A model generated the notes under the pieces. That model saw only the letters and a list, made by a program, of their open reading frames with translations. It made no database searches and was not told where the DNA came from. From positions 1 to 22,437 of the forward strand of contig DLLX01000018.1 of the NCBI GenBank assembly GCA_002479145.1: 22,437 nt of DNA. The letters are read 5' to 3'. The position numbers and the translations under genes were made by a program. Of this stretch, positions 1 through 6,966 are shown one piece after another (position 1 is the stretch's first letter; the number at the start of each line of letters is the position of its first letter). This stretch comes from Prevotella sp. UBA7551 (GTDB lineage Bacteria; Bacteroidota; Bacteroidia; Bacteroidales; Bacteroidaceae).

Positions 1-1
1 G

Positions 2-337
2 CGGCTGCAATGTGGGTTAAAAGAAGAACATATTAAAGACATTCTTGAGCATAGCGAAAAACTAAAATGGTGGAACTCTCTAACATTACAAGAATATGCA
101 GATTGTGGCAAGCATGACTATTGTGATTATTGCAACCTTTGTGCAGGATTAAATTTCTCTGAATGCGGAACTCCATTGAAGGCAGGAGAAAATAATTGCT
201 ATATGGCAAAAGTAAGATGTGAGTTAGCTCATAAGATGATGAACGGATACGATCCGTTGCAAGGGCAATCTGTCGCAAACAGATTAAAAGATTTTCCAAC
301 CTATAAAAAGGTCAAATTGAAGCACGAATATTCTTAA
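2..337 (+). CDS. Radical SAM protein, C-terminal SPASM domain (5' truncated)
   Basis: The reading frame is open from the window edge to TAA at 335-337 and gives 111 residues, so the start and the radical SAM CxxxCxxC core lie outside. What is visible is a SPASM-type auxiliary iron-sulfur cluster region. Cysteines fall at residues 35, 41, 44, 47, 55, 66 and 73, in the arrangement CDYCNLCAGLNFSEC...C...AK.RC. This closely follows the CxxCxxC...G...C..A pattern of SPASM enzymes that modify ribosomally made peptides. Family members bind extra 4Fe-4S clusters and install C-C, C-S or similar links, or epimerise residues, in a precursor peptide. A 34-codon ORF starts 70 nt downstream on the same strand and is a plausible substrate. 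The stretch is AT-rich compared with the genes after 2300, which suggests transfer. The SPASM call is firm; the peptide-maturase role is inferred. Confidence 0.82.
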   Translation, partial: RLQCGLKEEHIKDILEHSEKLKWWNSLTLQEYADCGKHDYCDYCNLCAGLNFSECGTPLKAGENNCYMAKVRCELAHKMMNGYDPLQGQSVANRLKDFPTYKKVKLKHEYS

Positions 338-407
338 GGATATTAATATAAGTGGATAAGTGGAGTCTCCCCCCAAGTACTCCTGTAACCCCCTAAAAAT
401 CTGCAAT

Positions 408-512
408 ATGAAGAAAGATTTGAGGATTAGTAAGGCATCAAGTGTCGTTACTATGTCCTATTGCCCGAAAGGCCTTCAGAACGAATGCGGTATTGCTTAC
501 AGAAGTTATTAA
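408..512 (+). CDS. Small 34-residue peptide, candidate RiPP precursor
   Basis: An ATG at 408 opens 34 codons ending in TAA at 510-512. The N-terminal half is basic and hydroxyl-rich (MKKDLRISKASSVVTM). The C-terminal half has two cysteines (residues 19 and 27) and three tyrosines (18, 31, 34), and the last three residues are RSY. It sits between the SPASM radical SAM gene and a SelO-like kinase-fold gene on the same strand, the usual place for a precursor peptide. There is no GG leader motif and no clear Shine-Dalgarno site; Bacteroidetes genes often lack one. A strong hairpin follows at 533-570. I do not recognise the peptide family. It could be a chance ORF, but position, strand, the Cys/Tyr-rich core and the downstream hairpin favour a real gene. 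Confidence 0.5.
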   Translation: MKKDLRISKASSVVTMSYCPKGLQNECGIAYRSY

Positions 513-532
513 TTTCTGTTGCGTGTAAAATT

Positions 533-570
533 TGGAGGAGGATATAGAGTCAAACTATACGCCTCCTCCA
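533..570 (+). promoter_or_regulatory. Strong hairpin between peptide gene and SelO-like gene (possible attenuator)
   Basis: TGGAGGAGG (533-541) pairs perfectly with CCTCCTCCA (562-570). An inner stem TATAG/CTATA (543-547 with 555-559) closes a 7-nt loop. The sequence after it is pyrimidine-rich (TTCTTTCAACTTTC). The hairpin lies 20 nt after the peptide stop. It overlaps the possible TTG start at 532, which makes initiation there unlikely. Hairpins after small precursor genes often act as partial terminators that raise peptide over enzyme output; that role here is inferred. Confidence 0.5.
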
Positions 571-597
571 TTCTTTCAACTTTCTAAACGATGCTAT

Positions 598-1443
598 ATG
601 GATAATTTTAGAGCTTCATCATATCCGTACATCATACTGCGTCACACCAAGAACAATGATGAAGTTTACCCCTATCTTCGTTCTTCAAATGGTGATAAGA
701 ATATGTGGTGCGTCAGTCCACACCACGGACGTAGCTATATCGTAGGGCGCAAAAACAATGGGAGGTATATCATCAGCAAAGGGAATGGGCTGAGTTATAC
801 CCAATATAATTTTCTCCATACTGGAGAATTTGGAGATGATACATTTGGACTCTTATTAAAGAAGGATGCCATAAGAGACTTTTCTGTAGGAATAGAAGTA
901 GAAAAGCTGGGCATAAAGACCAATAAAATGGAGTATGTCCTACAGTTGGAACACCCCATTACGCTGACCAACGGACATACGCTAAAACCAATACTGCTGC
1001 AATACTCGGTGGAATGTCCTTATCGAATATGTGACGCATCCTTTTACGAATATTCACAAGACATAAAAGCAGAAGTGGCTAAATGGGATAAGTACAATGT
1101 TCATGGATTTGACAAGGCTTATTTGATAGCAGCAGATGTTTTGTTAGGCAATCTAAAAACTTTGCATACTAATAATATCCTCCACAATGCCATCAATATC
1201 CAAAATTACACATGGGCACTTGAATTGTTAGATTTTGAGTTAGCTTCTTCTCCATCTTATCCGTACGATAAAGAAGATGAAAACAGACATGTACAGGATT
1301 ATTTTAATAGGGAAGTTGTATATACTTATGAAGTAATCAACTTTATAGCTCATTATCTGGGTGAGAAAATTGATGATAACGAACTTGGTCAACTCTTTGA
1401 AGAGCATGGTTTAAACTACAGTATCCATTCTATTACTGATTGA
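598..1443 (+). CDS. SelO-like kinase-fold protein, divergent
   Basis: I chose ATG 598 (281 residues). The frame extends upstream to a TTG at 532 (303 residues), but that start lies in the base of a strong hairpin. The order of motifs matches the SelO/YdiU family of kinase-fold protein AMPylators. KGNGLSY (K61) fits the beta-3 lysine motif KGAGxTxY. RDFSVGIEVEKLGIKT (residues 93-108) fits the REFLxSEAMxALGIPT helix. SVECPYR with SFYE (R143) fits the VAPSxxR..SFE segment. HNAINIQN...LLDFE (residues 196-214) fits HGVxNTDN...TIDYG, with Asn203 and Asp212 nine residues apart, as Asn253 and Asp262 are in SelO. The catalytic-loop Asp (SelO D252) is Gln202 here. The protein is far shorter than the roughly 480 residues typical of SelO. 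AT-rich codon use matches the upstream radical SAM gene. It could be a peptide-modifying transferase or a pseudoenzyme; the substrate is unknown. Confidence 0.65.
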   Translation: MDNFRASSYPYIILRHTKNNDEVYPYLRSSNGDKNMWCVSPHHGRSYIVGRKNNGRYIISKGNGLSYTQYNFLHTGEFGDDTFGLLLKKDAIRDFSVGIEVEKLGIKTNKMEYVLQLEHPITLTNGHTLKPILLQYSVECPYRICDASFYEYSQDIKAEVAKWDKYNVHGFDKAYLIAADVLLGNLKTLHTNNILHNAINIQNYTWALELLDFELASSPSYPYDKEDENRHVQDYFNREVVYTYEVINFIAHYLGEKIDDNELGQLFEEHGLNYSIHSITD

Positions 1444-1865
1444 TTATCAATATTCTATGCTCTAAATGGTAGAAAAGAGGCTGTATGAATTCTGTTTAGA
1501 TACGAAAAGAGCGACATTTAATGTATATAGCTTTCATTTATATCTTTTCCCGAGTCTGAGCTACGTGGCAATCTGCGCGAAACAAACGGCAACCTTGGGC
1601 GGAATTTAACGGCTGGTTTCGGTTTAGGCTGGAAGTCGGTTGATGTGTTGTGATGTGCTGGATGGGTGTCCGTTTCCTTCATCCGACTTTCCCTTTTACT
1701 CCGTATCCGTAGGATTATTGTCATGATGAAGCAGCCTGTACCCTGATTTTGCTTGTATGTCTTGCCATAGGTGACACGGGAGATACGCTGCCTTGGAATT
1801 CTTCTTTCCCCCTTACCTCATTATTTTCCACTCGTGCCATGGCCCGGGATAGGCTTAATGGGCAT

Positions 1866-1980
1866 AAGGGGCATGATAGGCCAAGGAGAGGGGGCTGCTC
1901 GGACATTGTCGTGGGGATGGGCTCAAGGGGCATGATAGGCCAAGGAGATGGGTACTCGGACATAGTCGTGGGGATGGGCA
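1866..1980. repeat. Two tandem copies of a 59-bp direct repeat
   Basis: Copy 1 starts at 1866 and copy 2 at 1925. Both begin AAGGGGCATGATAGGCCAAG and continue with a shared ...CTCGGACAT.GTCGTGGGGATGGG, differing by a few substitutions and a small length change. They lie in the gene-free stretch downstream of the SelO-like gene. No coding role is supported. Confidence 0.8.
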
Positions 1981-2124
1981 TGAATCCAATTCGGTCATCA
2001 GGTCGAAATCTACTCCGCAAAGCCATCCTGAAATGTTTTAGCCTATGGGAAACTCATGGTAATCAGCAGACAGAAAAAATCCGCAATGCCCATCGTGGGT
2101 CACTGCGGAGGGGGAGAAGTAGCC

Positions 2125-2284
2125 GCCCCGGAGCTGGGCGGAGCGGTTATTTCGACAATATTGTGCGGCAGAACCCCTGCCCCGGAGCTGGCCTGAGCGG
2201 TCATGTCGACAATATGTGCGGCGGAACCCCTGCCCCGGAGCTGGCTGGAGCGGCCATGTCGACAATATCACGCGGCGGACCCCC
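2125..2284. repeat. Three tandem copies of a 53-54-bp repeat
   Basis: Units start at 2125, 2179 and 2232. Each begins GCCCCGGAGCTGG, continues with a GAGCGG core, then TCGACAATAT, a GCGGC(A/G)GA segment and ACCCCT. Copies 2 and 3 contain the palindrome TGTCGACA. The array ends 26 bp from the stop codon of the minus-strand gene at 2311, so it would sit in that gene's 3' region. It may be structured RNA or a recombination-prone tract. Confidence 0.8.
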
Positions 2285-2310
2285 TGGAGGATGCCGCCAG
2301 GAGAGGACGC

Positions 2311-3663
2311 CTACTTCACGAGCAATTTGACGGGTTTTTCGCCCTGCTGCTTGAGGATGTTGATGCCGCGGGCCGCTCCGGGGAGCCGTCTGCCCGACAG
2401 GTCGTAGCGCGCCGCCGCCCGCTTTCCGGCCGACTTCTTGTCCACTGCCGGAGCTGCGGCCACGCCGGAGGTGGCACCCTTGGCGGTGGTGTCGAAGATG
2501 TAGGACACATATCCCTCCGTGGCACCCGTCTCACCGTCGTCGGGAATGGTGTAGCCGTAGCCCACGATGTAGCGTCCGTCGGCAGAGATGGCGCAGGGCT
2601 TGTGGCCGAGCACGGTGTCGAACTCGGCAAACTCCGGCACTCCGGGGAATGCCTCCGAGAGCGTCTGGGGCGCGGCAGCCCCCGCCTTCCATATCGCGCT
2701 CACCTCCTGATCCATCCTGCCCGTCCATCCGGTCATCGTGCCATCGTTGGCGATGCCGGCCGAAGTGCACTCGCCCACCGACTCGTCATACCAGTATTCC
2801 TCCAGCTCATCGGTCTCGAGGTTGTACCTTCCCAGTCCATACACGGCCCCCCAGCCATCGTCGGTATACTTGGCGATGGTCAGCGCGAGCCACTTCCCGT
2901 CCTCGCTCATGGCCGTCGGGGTGAAGAGGGCGTAGTTGTTGCGGTCGGTCCCGATGTAGTCCGGGTTGCAGCAGAAGCGGTTGCGGCTGATGAAGTCCAC
3001 CGAGTAGGTCTTTCCGTCGCGGTTGAGCCGCCACACCACGGCAGGATAGGAGGCGCCCGGGTCGATGACATATCCGGCGATGACGGACCTGTCTGCGGAC
3101 ACGAAGTCGGCCGAGCTGCCGAAGATCACCTCCGGGTCGTCGGGGTCGGTGGAGGTCCATCCCGCCCACTTCGAGGTGGGCTCTGGCAGGCTGACGGTGC
3201 TTTCGCCGTCGAAGTACACCGCGTTCCAGTACGTCCCACTGTCATCCATCTTGGCTCCGGCGATGAAGTTGCCGTCGGGAGTGATCGTCTTTGTCATGGC
3301 CGCCTCGACCAGTTCCGACGTCCCGTCGGCATAGTTGCAGATGCGTCCGTAGAACTCCGATCCGGGGCTGTATATCCCCACGGCCTTCCCTTCGTTGGAT
3401 ATGGCCCTGATGTCGACGACGTTCTCCGCGTTCGCCTCGCCAAACGACTTGGTCGTCTTCTCCTGTGCGTCGTACATGTAGTAGAGCTTGTCCATCAGGG
3501 TGTAGCCGCCCACATACCTGCCGTTGGGCGAAACGGCGAACATGATGGCCTGGTCGTTCTGCGGGGCCGGGATGGCGGTGTAGCCGTTGTCGGCCGTTGT
3601 CTGCGCAGTGAGGGCACACGATGCTGCCAGTAGTGCAGCAGAGAGGAATAGATTTTTCTCCAT
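2311..3663 (-). CDS. Exported seven-repeat predicted beta-propeller with C-terminal sorting tail
   Basis: The 450-residue protein starts MEKNLFLSAALLAASCALTA, a signal peptide probably cut before QTT. Seven similar segments of the form A(I/V)SxDGRYIxGY occur near residues 43, 87, 126, 187, 251, 303 and 358. They resemble HAF-type repeats and suggest a seven-bladed beta-propeller. The end, RYDLSGRRL...GINIL...KLLVK (residues 419-450), resembles the C-terminal tails of Bacteroidetes type IX secretion cargo (YDLxGRRL...GIxI..GKKVLVK). The protein is therefore probably secreted or surface-attached. No catalytic motif is recognised. It has its own promoter (3761-3790) and a palindrome in its leader (3719-3734). 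GC-rich codon use is typical of the rest of the window. Export is well supported; the propeller is inferred from the repeat count. Confidence 0.75.
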   Translation of the reverse strand: MEKNLFLSAALLAASCALTAQTTADNGYTAIPAPQNDQAIMFAVSPNGRYVGGYTLMDKLYYMYDAQEKTTKSFGEANAENVVDIRAISNEGKAVGIYSPGSEFYGRICNYADGTSELVEAAMTKTITPDGNFIAGAKMDDSGTYWNAVYFDGESTVSLPEPTSKWAGWTSTDPDDPEVIFGSSADFVSADRSVIAGYVIDPGASYPAVVWRLNRDGKTYSVDFISRNRFCCNPDYIGTDRNNYALFTPTAMSEDGKWLALTIAKYTDDGWGAVYGLGRYNLETDELEEYWYDESVGECTSAGIANDGTMTGWTGRMDQEVSAIWKAGAAAPQTLSEAFPGVPEFAEFDTVLGHKPCAISADGRYIVGYGYTIPDDGETGATEGYVSYIFDTTAKGATSGVAAAPAVDKKSAGKRAAARYDLSGRRLPGAARGINILKQQGEKPVKLLVK

Positions 3664-3718
3664 AGTCGTTTGGTTTTAATGTTAGTAACTTGTCTAAAGA
3701 TAGTGCCAGCGAGCGCAA

Positions 3719-3734
3719 TGAGAACTTGTTCTCA
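3719..3734. promoter_or_regulatory. 16-bp palindrome in the leader of the 2311-3663 gene
   Basis: TGAGAACTTGTTCTCA has perfect 7-bp arms around a TT centre. It lies about 27 bp downstream of the -7 box of the minus-strand promoter, inside the predicted 5' leader. This is a typical roadblock position for a dimeric repressor. No regulator can be named. Confidence 0.5.
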
Positions 3735-3760
3735 GATTGCTTTATGTGACTTATCTGTGG

Positions 3761-3790
3761 CAAAGATAGCACTTTTATTTGTAAAAACAA
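3761..3790 (-). promoter_or_regulatory. Bacteroidetes-type promoter for the exported propeller gene
   Basis: Reading the minus strand, TTG (3788-3790) is followed after 19 nt by TATCTTTG (3768-3761), a full match to the -33/-7 pattern. The predicted leader to the ATG at 3663 is about 90 nt. Confidence 0.75.
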
Positions 3791-4231
3791 GCCTTTTGTT
3801 CTATTTTTTAATATTATTACTATCTGCCAAAACGCCAAGTCCACCGCTGTTCCGCCAGAAGTCCTTGAAAAATGGGGACATCGGAATGGCTTTTCCAAGT
3901 CCATATCAGGGCCACCACGTCATTGTGCGAAGTGGCCATGGAGCGCATTAATTTCAGCAGGTGCCTTAATTCTTTCCCTCCGCAGCGGCGGACAGGGCGC
4001 CAGGGCTGTCGGCCGCCGCTGTCTTCCGGCCAGGGCAGGCGTGAGTTTTCCGTCCGGCTCGTCCCCGGCAACGCGGAAAGTGTAGCCCCGTGGGCATAAC
4101 CTGCTGGCCGATTGGGGATGGAGGCAAGGTGGCGCAACTACCAAAAAACTGAGCAATGGAGGGGGAATGGGCACCGAAAATGCCATTTTGTAGTTAAAAC
4201 ATCTTATATAATGTGAAATGGGGGGGGGTAA
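3791..4231. other. Intergenic region with a GC-rich hairpin, no gene recognised
   Basis: This stretch lies between two divergent promoters. Its clearest structure is at 3983-4021: CAGCGGCGG and ACAG pair with CTGT and CCGCCGCTG around a GGCGCCAGGG loop, with CGG bulged. Minus-strand frames through 3820-4186 are open but match no family I know and could be decayed coding sequence. A run of nine G lies at 4220-4228, next to the downstream promoter. A small RNA cannot be excluded. Confidence 0.45.
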
Positions 4232-4263
4232 TTTGTTAATGCTTAAAACAAATTATACCTTTG
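4232..4263 (+). promoter_or_regulatory. Bacteroidetes-type promoter for the 817-residue exported protein
   Basis: TTTG (4232-4235), a 20-nt spacer and TACCTTTG (4256-4263) match the consensus fully. The predicted leader to ATG 4391 is about 120 nt. A G9 run (4220-4228) ends 3 nt before the -33 element. Confidence 0.78.
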
Positions 4264-4390
4264 CCAAAATTTTAAAAAAGCACGTTTTCTGACTATACTT
4301 AGAAAAGCCCGATAGTCAAAAGAAATCTGCTAAAGAGAACAAAGTAATATTTATCAACTTTTTAAACCGAGACACTTGAGTGTATTAAAA

Positions 4391-6844
4391 ATGAAGAGAC
4401 CATTTAGAACATTAAAAGAAGCAATCAGCACAAGACTAACATTGCTACTTTCACTTGTTGCGCAAGCCATCTTTCTGACCGGCGGATGCCTACAAGCGCA
4501 GGCGCAGACTTCCAACTCGGGAGCCAGCATCGATGACCTTGAGCAGTTGGAGGGATGCAGCGAGAAGCAGGTAAGAGCCGCCGCCATCAGCGACAAGACC
4601 TTCCCTACCAGCGACAAGAACAAGATTTTCTTCCTCTACAATGTCAAGACCGGACTGTTGCTCAACGCAGGCGGCTATTGGGGAACGCACGTTTCCCTCC
4701 AGGAGTACGGCATGCCCCTGTGGATTCACACGGACAACCGAAACTGGATTCACCTGGGACACCAGTTCGACAAAGACGATGAGGAGCATGGAGAGGGCAG
4801 CTACGTAGAGTATGAGACCGCCGGAAACGACGTGGACAAAGGCGTGTTCATGGACAGAGGCTACCTGTATTCCGGAGGCAATTGGGGTAGCACCATCGTC
4901 AAGAGGGGCTGGAAGCTGGAGGCTGTCTCTGGCAAGACCAACACCTACAGGCTCTACACCTATCTCAACAACGCCTACTCGTCAACCACCACCGCCAACT
5001 TTGGCAACACCAAGTATTACCTCAACGCCGCCAAGGAGCAAGGCGACGTGGATAAGAGCTGCGAGGCGGTGAAGGCAGGGAGCAGCGAAATCGCCGGCGG
5101 CTCTGACGAGTGGAAGTTCATCTCCTACCAGCAGATCTATGATTTGCAGGACTCGAAGACCCAGAACATCACCAGCTCGCTCGACTTGAGCTTCCTCCTG
5201 CAGTGCCCAGGGTTCATGCGTGAGAGCGCCGCCCTGAGCCAATGGAAGATCAGCGGGTATAATGGCGCGGGCCAGATTCGCTTCGGAATGGAGAAATATT
5301 ACAAAGAGGTCGGCAGCGACGGGACCATCAGCTCCTCCTATACCGACGACCTCTCGGGGAGCTACACCTTCAATGACCAGACTTTCACGGAGCATCAGAG
5401 TTACGAGCGCTATTGCGGCAAGTACCATTGCGGCGACGTCAAGGGCGCCGACGCGACCATCTACCAAGACATAAAGGTCAGCCATAGCGGCGCATACGTC
5501 GTGGAGTGCAAGGGATTCTCCACCACCACCAAGGCAAAGCTCTTCGCCGTGATGCTCAAGGCGGACGGCACGGTCGACAAGACGACCTATCGCGCCACCG
5601 TACTCGGCCAGACCGCCTACATGTCGGAAGCTGAGCAGGAAGCCCTTCATGTCAGGGAACAGAACATGGACTACGCCGCAAAGGAGTTCTACGGCAGCCA
5701 CAAGTACTTCAACAGCGTGCTGGTGCAGGTGCCTGAGGGTGGCGGCACGATCCGCTTCGGCATCCACATCGCGGACGACGCAGACCAAGAGGCCTCTTCG
5801 TCAGCCTCCGGCGAGTGGACGGTATTCGACGACTTCCGCCTCCTCTACGCCAGCAAGACGACCGACGGCGACCTGGTGCTCGACGAGCTCAGAGACAATC
5901 TGAGCTACCTGGAGGATTGCTCCAACACCTACCAGAACGTGTCGCTCCACCTGAACAAGTCGTTCGACAAGGACAAGTGGAACGGTTTCATCCTGCCGGT
6001 CAACCTTACCAAGGACCAGCTGACCACTACTTTCGGCCCGAACGTGAAGTTGGCCAAGCTCGCCAAGCTGACCGAAAACGAGATCCAGTTCCAAAGCGTG
6101 GACATGGACGAGGCAAATGATGACGAGGTCGTGATGAACGCCTACGTGCCCTACATCATCTTCCCGACCAGGGACTTGACAACGGAAGTGAACCCCGCCT
6201 ACACCGCCCTGCTCAGCAAGACGGGCAGCAGCACGGCTCAGGACGTACACGTCGCCATTGCCAAGAACCACATCGTCATTGCCAATGTCTCAATGGCTGT
6301 CAACAGCGACAACAAGAACGACCTCAGCGCCATGAACACCACCAACTGGACGACCAACAGCACCATCCTTGTGGATGGAACGGGCACTCCTTTCGTTGAC
6401 GCCGACGGCAAGATGGCCGCCTACGGCACCTTCGCCCGCACCTTCGGCACAGCCACCCAGGGCGACGACGGCGTGTGGACGGTGACGGACAAGTCGCAAA
6501 TCATCGCCGGCCGCAGCAACTTGGTAGGCTGCTACTTCTTCGATGGCGGCGAGATGTATTACTCCGACACACGCGCCAGAGGACTGAGAGGATTCAGCGT
6601 GTGGTTTGCCCCCGAGGCTGCGGCAGGAGCTTCCACCCAAGTCACCACTTTCCTCGACGGCATTTCGATGGGCGAAGCCACCGGCATCAACGCCGTAAGC
6701 TACGGCCCACAGGACGCCAAGATAGAGAAGTTCGCCCACGGCATCTACAGCCTGAACGGGCAACTCATCAGCCGGAGCCAGTCGTTGGACGAGCTTCCCA
6801 GCGGAATCTATATCGTCAACGGAAAGAAAGTCTGGAAGAAATAG
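4391..6844 (+). CDS. Large exported protein with C-terminal sorting tail, function unknown
   Basis: I use ATG 4391 (817 residues) rather than the in-frame TTG at 4376, because the ATG start leads directly into a normal signal peptide: basic MKRPFRTLK, a hydrophobic LTLLLSLVAQAIFL core, and cleavage after LQAQA. The first part of the mature chain has a FFLYNVKTGLLLNAGGYWG segment common in large Bacteroidales surface proteins that display carbohydrate-binding or matrix-like modules. The middle is rich in Asp, Thr, Ser and aromatic residues, as in beta-sandwich domains. The C-terminus (HGIYSLNGQL...LPSGIYIVNGKKVWKK) is a classic type IX-like tail. No catalytic motif is visible. It has a strong upstream promoter and may be co-transcribed with the small gene at 6967, as no terminator appears before 7245. 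Confidence 0.78.
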   Translation: MKRPFRTLKEAISTRLTLLLSLVAQAIFLTGGCLQAQAQTSNSGASIDDLEQLEGCSEKQVRAAAISDKTFPTSDKNKIFFLYNVKTGLLLNAGGYWGTHVSLQEYGMPLWIHTDNRNWIHLGHQFDKDDEEHGEGSYVEYETAGNDVDKGVFMDRGYLYSGGNWGSTIVKRGWKLEAVSGKTNTYRLYTYLNNAYSSTTTANFGNTKYYLNAAKEQGDVDKSCEAVKAGSSEIAGGSDEWKFISYQQIYDLQDSKTQNITSSLDLSFLLQCPGFMRESAALSQWKISGYNGAGQIRFGMEKYYKEVGSDGTISSSYTDDLSGSYTFNDQTFTEHQSYERYCGKYHCGDVKGADATIYQDIKVSHSGAYVVECKGFSTTTKAKLFAVMLKADGTVDKTTYRATVLGQTAYMSEAEQEALHVREQNMDYAAKEFYGSHKYFNSVLVQVPEGGGTIRFGIHIADDADQEASSSASGEWTVFDDFRLLYASKTTDGDLVLDELRDNLSYLEDCSNTYQNVSLHLNKSFDKDKWNGFILPVNLTKDQLTTTFGPNVKLAKLAKLTENEIQFQSVDMDEANDDEVVMNAYVPYIIFPTRDLTTEVNPAYTALLSKTGSSTAQDVHVAIAKNHIVIANVSMAVNSDNKNDLSAMNTTNWTTNSTILVDGTGTPFVDADGKMAAYGTFARTFGTATQGDDGVWTVTDKSQIIAGRSNLVGCYFFDGGEMYYSDTRARGLRGFSVWFAPEAAAGASTQVTTFLDGISMGEATGINAVSYGPQDAKIEKFAHGIYSLNGQLISRSQSLDELPSGIYIVNGKKVWKK

Positions 6845-6966
6845 TCTTGTGCAAGCGAGATGCATTCCACGACAAGACACATGAAAATGTAGGATTCATA
6901 AAATTAAGATAAACAAAATAATATCAACTGGACAAAAGAGCGATTGAAAGCTCAACATCAGCAAAA

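Larger units (their letters stand above)
1444..2310. other. Intergenic region without a convincing gene, repeat-bearing
   Basis: These 867 bp separate the AT-rich cassette from GC-rich sequence and the base composition changes across them. No ORF here has a recognisable product. Open frames between 1518 and 2330 overlap on both strands and run through tandem repeats. The region holds a 59-bp direct repeat (1866-1980), a motif shared with the 7.8-kb region (1991-2013) and three 53-54-bp tandem units (2125-2284). I see no RNA gene or clear terminator. Confidence 0.6.

Noticed and set aside
532..597. TTG start at 532 for the SelO-like gene
   Set aside because: The codon is partly inside a strong hairpin stem that looks like an attenuator, and an ATG at 598 is available without losing any family motif.
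1518..2330. Several overlapping open frames on both strands
   Set aside because: They overlap each other on both strands, run through tandem DNA repeats and show no recognisable domain, signal peptide or promoter.
2203..3633. Plus-strand open frame of 476 codons
   Set aside because: It is antisense to the exported propeller gene, which has a signal peptide, repeats and a promoter. The product is a low-complexity Val/Gly/Arg/His-rich string with no family features, as expected for a shadow frame in GC-rich DNA.
3961..4140. Riboswitch
   Set aside because: The GC-rich stems suggested one, but I could not match conserved core elements of known classes, such as the cobalamin or TPP boxes, on either strand.
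3820..4186. Minus-strand open frames of 88-105 codons
   Set aside because: Two different frames are open over the same stretch, neither resembles a known family, and a strong hairpin lies inside. A decayed gene is possible but not supportable.
4982..6880. Minus-strand open frames antisense to the 817-residue protein
   Set aside because: They are shadows of a gene with a signal peptide, promoter and sorting tail; they show no domains and have no promoters.
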